Shown here piece after piece: positions 40,112 to 40,708 of a DNA stretch of 40,708 nt. The notes below the pieces were generated by a model that did no database searches, was not told the origin of the DNA, and was given only the letters and a program-made list of their open reading frames with translations. A program made the position numbers and the translations under genes. This stretch comes from an uncultured beta proteobacterium (lineage in GTDB: Bacteria; Pseudomonadota; Gammaproteobacteria; Burkholderiales; Burkholderiaceae_C): NCBI GenBank assembly GCA_903822435.1, contig CAIJPE010000083.1, forward strand, positions 1 to 40,708, given 5' to 3'. Numbering within the stretch: the first letter of the stretch is position 1; each line of letters starts with the position of its first letter.

Positions 40112-40119
40112 CAACCCGG

Positions 40120-40677
40120 TCAGCGGGGAGTCTTGAGGCGGTCGGTGCCCAGCGCCACATCCCACAGGCTGCTGGTCACGCCATAGCAGCCGCCGTGCGA
40201 CTTGCTGTGATGCAGGGCGTGGTGCCGCTTGCGCTGCAGCAGCCAGCGGCCCTGGCCACGCCAGTGGTGCGTGGCGTGGTGGGTCAGCGCATAGGCCAGG
40301 TAGCCGATCAGCACGCCCAGGGTCCAGGCGCAGGCGGCGCCCATCGATCCCAGGGCCCAGGCCGGTGCGAACACCAGCCCCAGGAAGGCCGCCGCGGTGA
40401 TCAGCGTGGGCGTGGCGATGAGCGCCTGCGGGCGCTCATGGTGCATGGCGTGCCAGCGCTGGAAGGGCTGCAACCCGTGCAGCACGTAGCGGTGAAGGGC
40501 GTATTCGATGACCGACCAGCTGAACAGGCCCAGCACGATCAGGCTCAGCCACCACCACCACGGGTCCTGCCGAGGGACCGAAGCCAGCGCAAGCGCCAGG
40601 GCGCAAATCGCCACGCCGTAGAACACGAAGTCGGCGCGGTAGGCAGCCTTGCCGTGCTCGAGCCTGAAAAATTCCAT
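40120..40677 (-). CDS. Fatty-acid hydroxylase / sterol desaturase superfamily membrane protein
   Basis: A 185-residue polytopic membrane protein with three or four hydrophobic segments. It has the histidine clusters of the di-iron hydroxylase superfamily: H62 and H67 (HRYVLH), H76, H79 and H80 (WHAMHH), H133-H138 (HHATHH) and H152-H157 (HHALHH), with a further H161. It would hydroxylate or desaturate a lipid or carotenoid using oxygen at the membrane. ATG 40677 is chosen because AGGAG is just upstream; a frame extension to 40701 adds eight residues. The gene reaches to within 31 bases of the window edge, so its operon partners are not visible. Confidence 0.9.
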   Translation of the reverse strand: MEFFRLEHGKAAYRADFVFYGVAICALALALASVPRQDPWWWWLSLIVLGLFSWSVIEYALHRYVLHGLQPFQRWHAMHHERPQALIATPTLITAAAFLGLVFAPAWALGSMGAACAWTLGVLIGYLAYALTHHATHHWRGQGRWLLQRKRHHALHHSKSHGGCYGVTSSLWDVALGTDRLKTPR

Positions 40678-40708
40678 GCATCTCCTGCACCACTGCCGCA
40701 ACCCGGCC

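Noticed and set aside
1..40708. CRISPR array, tRNA or rRNA genes
   Set aside because: No regularly spaced direct repeats, cloverleaf-like sequence or rRNA-like conserved segments were noticed.

Overview
The window is GC-rich, densely coded DNA that looks like the chromosome of a betaproteobacterium of the order Burkholderiales. The grounds are the codon bias, the many ATGA, GTGA and TTGA stop/start overlaps, and the set of aromatic-acid CoA pathways, Liv-type ABC importers, OmpA proteins and a giant cyclic-glucan synthase. The genus cannot be told from this sequence. I see no rRNA, tRNA or CRISPR array.

Layout. (1) Positions 1-6014, plus strand: the end of an aryl-CoA ligase gene, an alpha/beta hydrolase, a Liv-type importer (livH, livM, livG, livF) and an aldehyde dehydrogenase, arranged like a benzoate or hydroxybenzoate uptake and CoA-activation operon whose start lies outside the window. 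(2) Positions 6015-7654: a decayed stretch with an IS30-family transposase fragment, a frameshifted periplasmic binding-protein pseudogene and the remnant of a second secreted-protein gene. (3) Positions 7655-10593: a P-loop ATPase fused to a class III nucleotide-cyclase-like domain, then a secreted metallo-beta-lactamase-fold lactonase-like enzyme. (4) Positions 10654-20707: a secreted beta-propeller protein, then a minus-strand operon with feruloyl-CoA synthase, a crotonase, a 4-hydroxybenzoyl-CoA-type thioesterase, a solute-binding protein, a permease, a permease-ATPase fusion and an ATPase. A divergent tetR gene and a palindromic operator sit at its head. This looks like an importer and CoA-dependent side-chain pathway for hydroxycinnamates such as ferulate or p-coumarate.

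(5) Positions 20720-26929: a three-domain iron protein (ferritin-like, 4Fe-4S, twin CDGSH), a trypsin-like protease, CsbD, a bacterioferritin-like protein, two related lipoproteins (one with an OmpA domain) and a glutathione transferase. These genes suggest stress, iron and envelope functions. (6) Positions 26958-29801: a TonB-dependent receptor with its own promoter. (7) Positions 30185-39992: an envelope operon of an OmpA porin-like protein, a 77-residue membrane protein and a 2800-residue cyclic beta-1,2-glucan synthase, joined by overlapping stop and start codons. (8) Positions 40120-40677: a fatty-acid hydroxylase family membrane protein.

The strongest leads for new biology are the ATPase-cyclase fusion beside decayed mobile DNA, the translationally coupled OmpA / small membrane protein / glucan-synthase operon, the three-domain iron protein, and a hairpin that holds the glutathione transferase ribosome binding site in a bulge next to the start codon.
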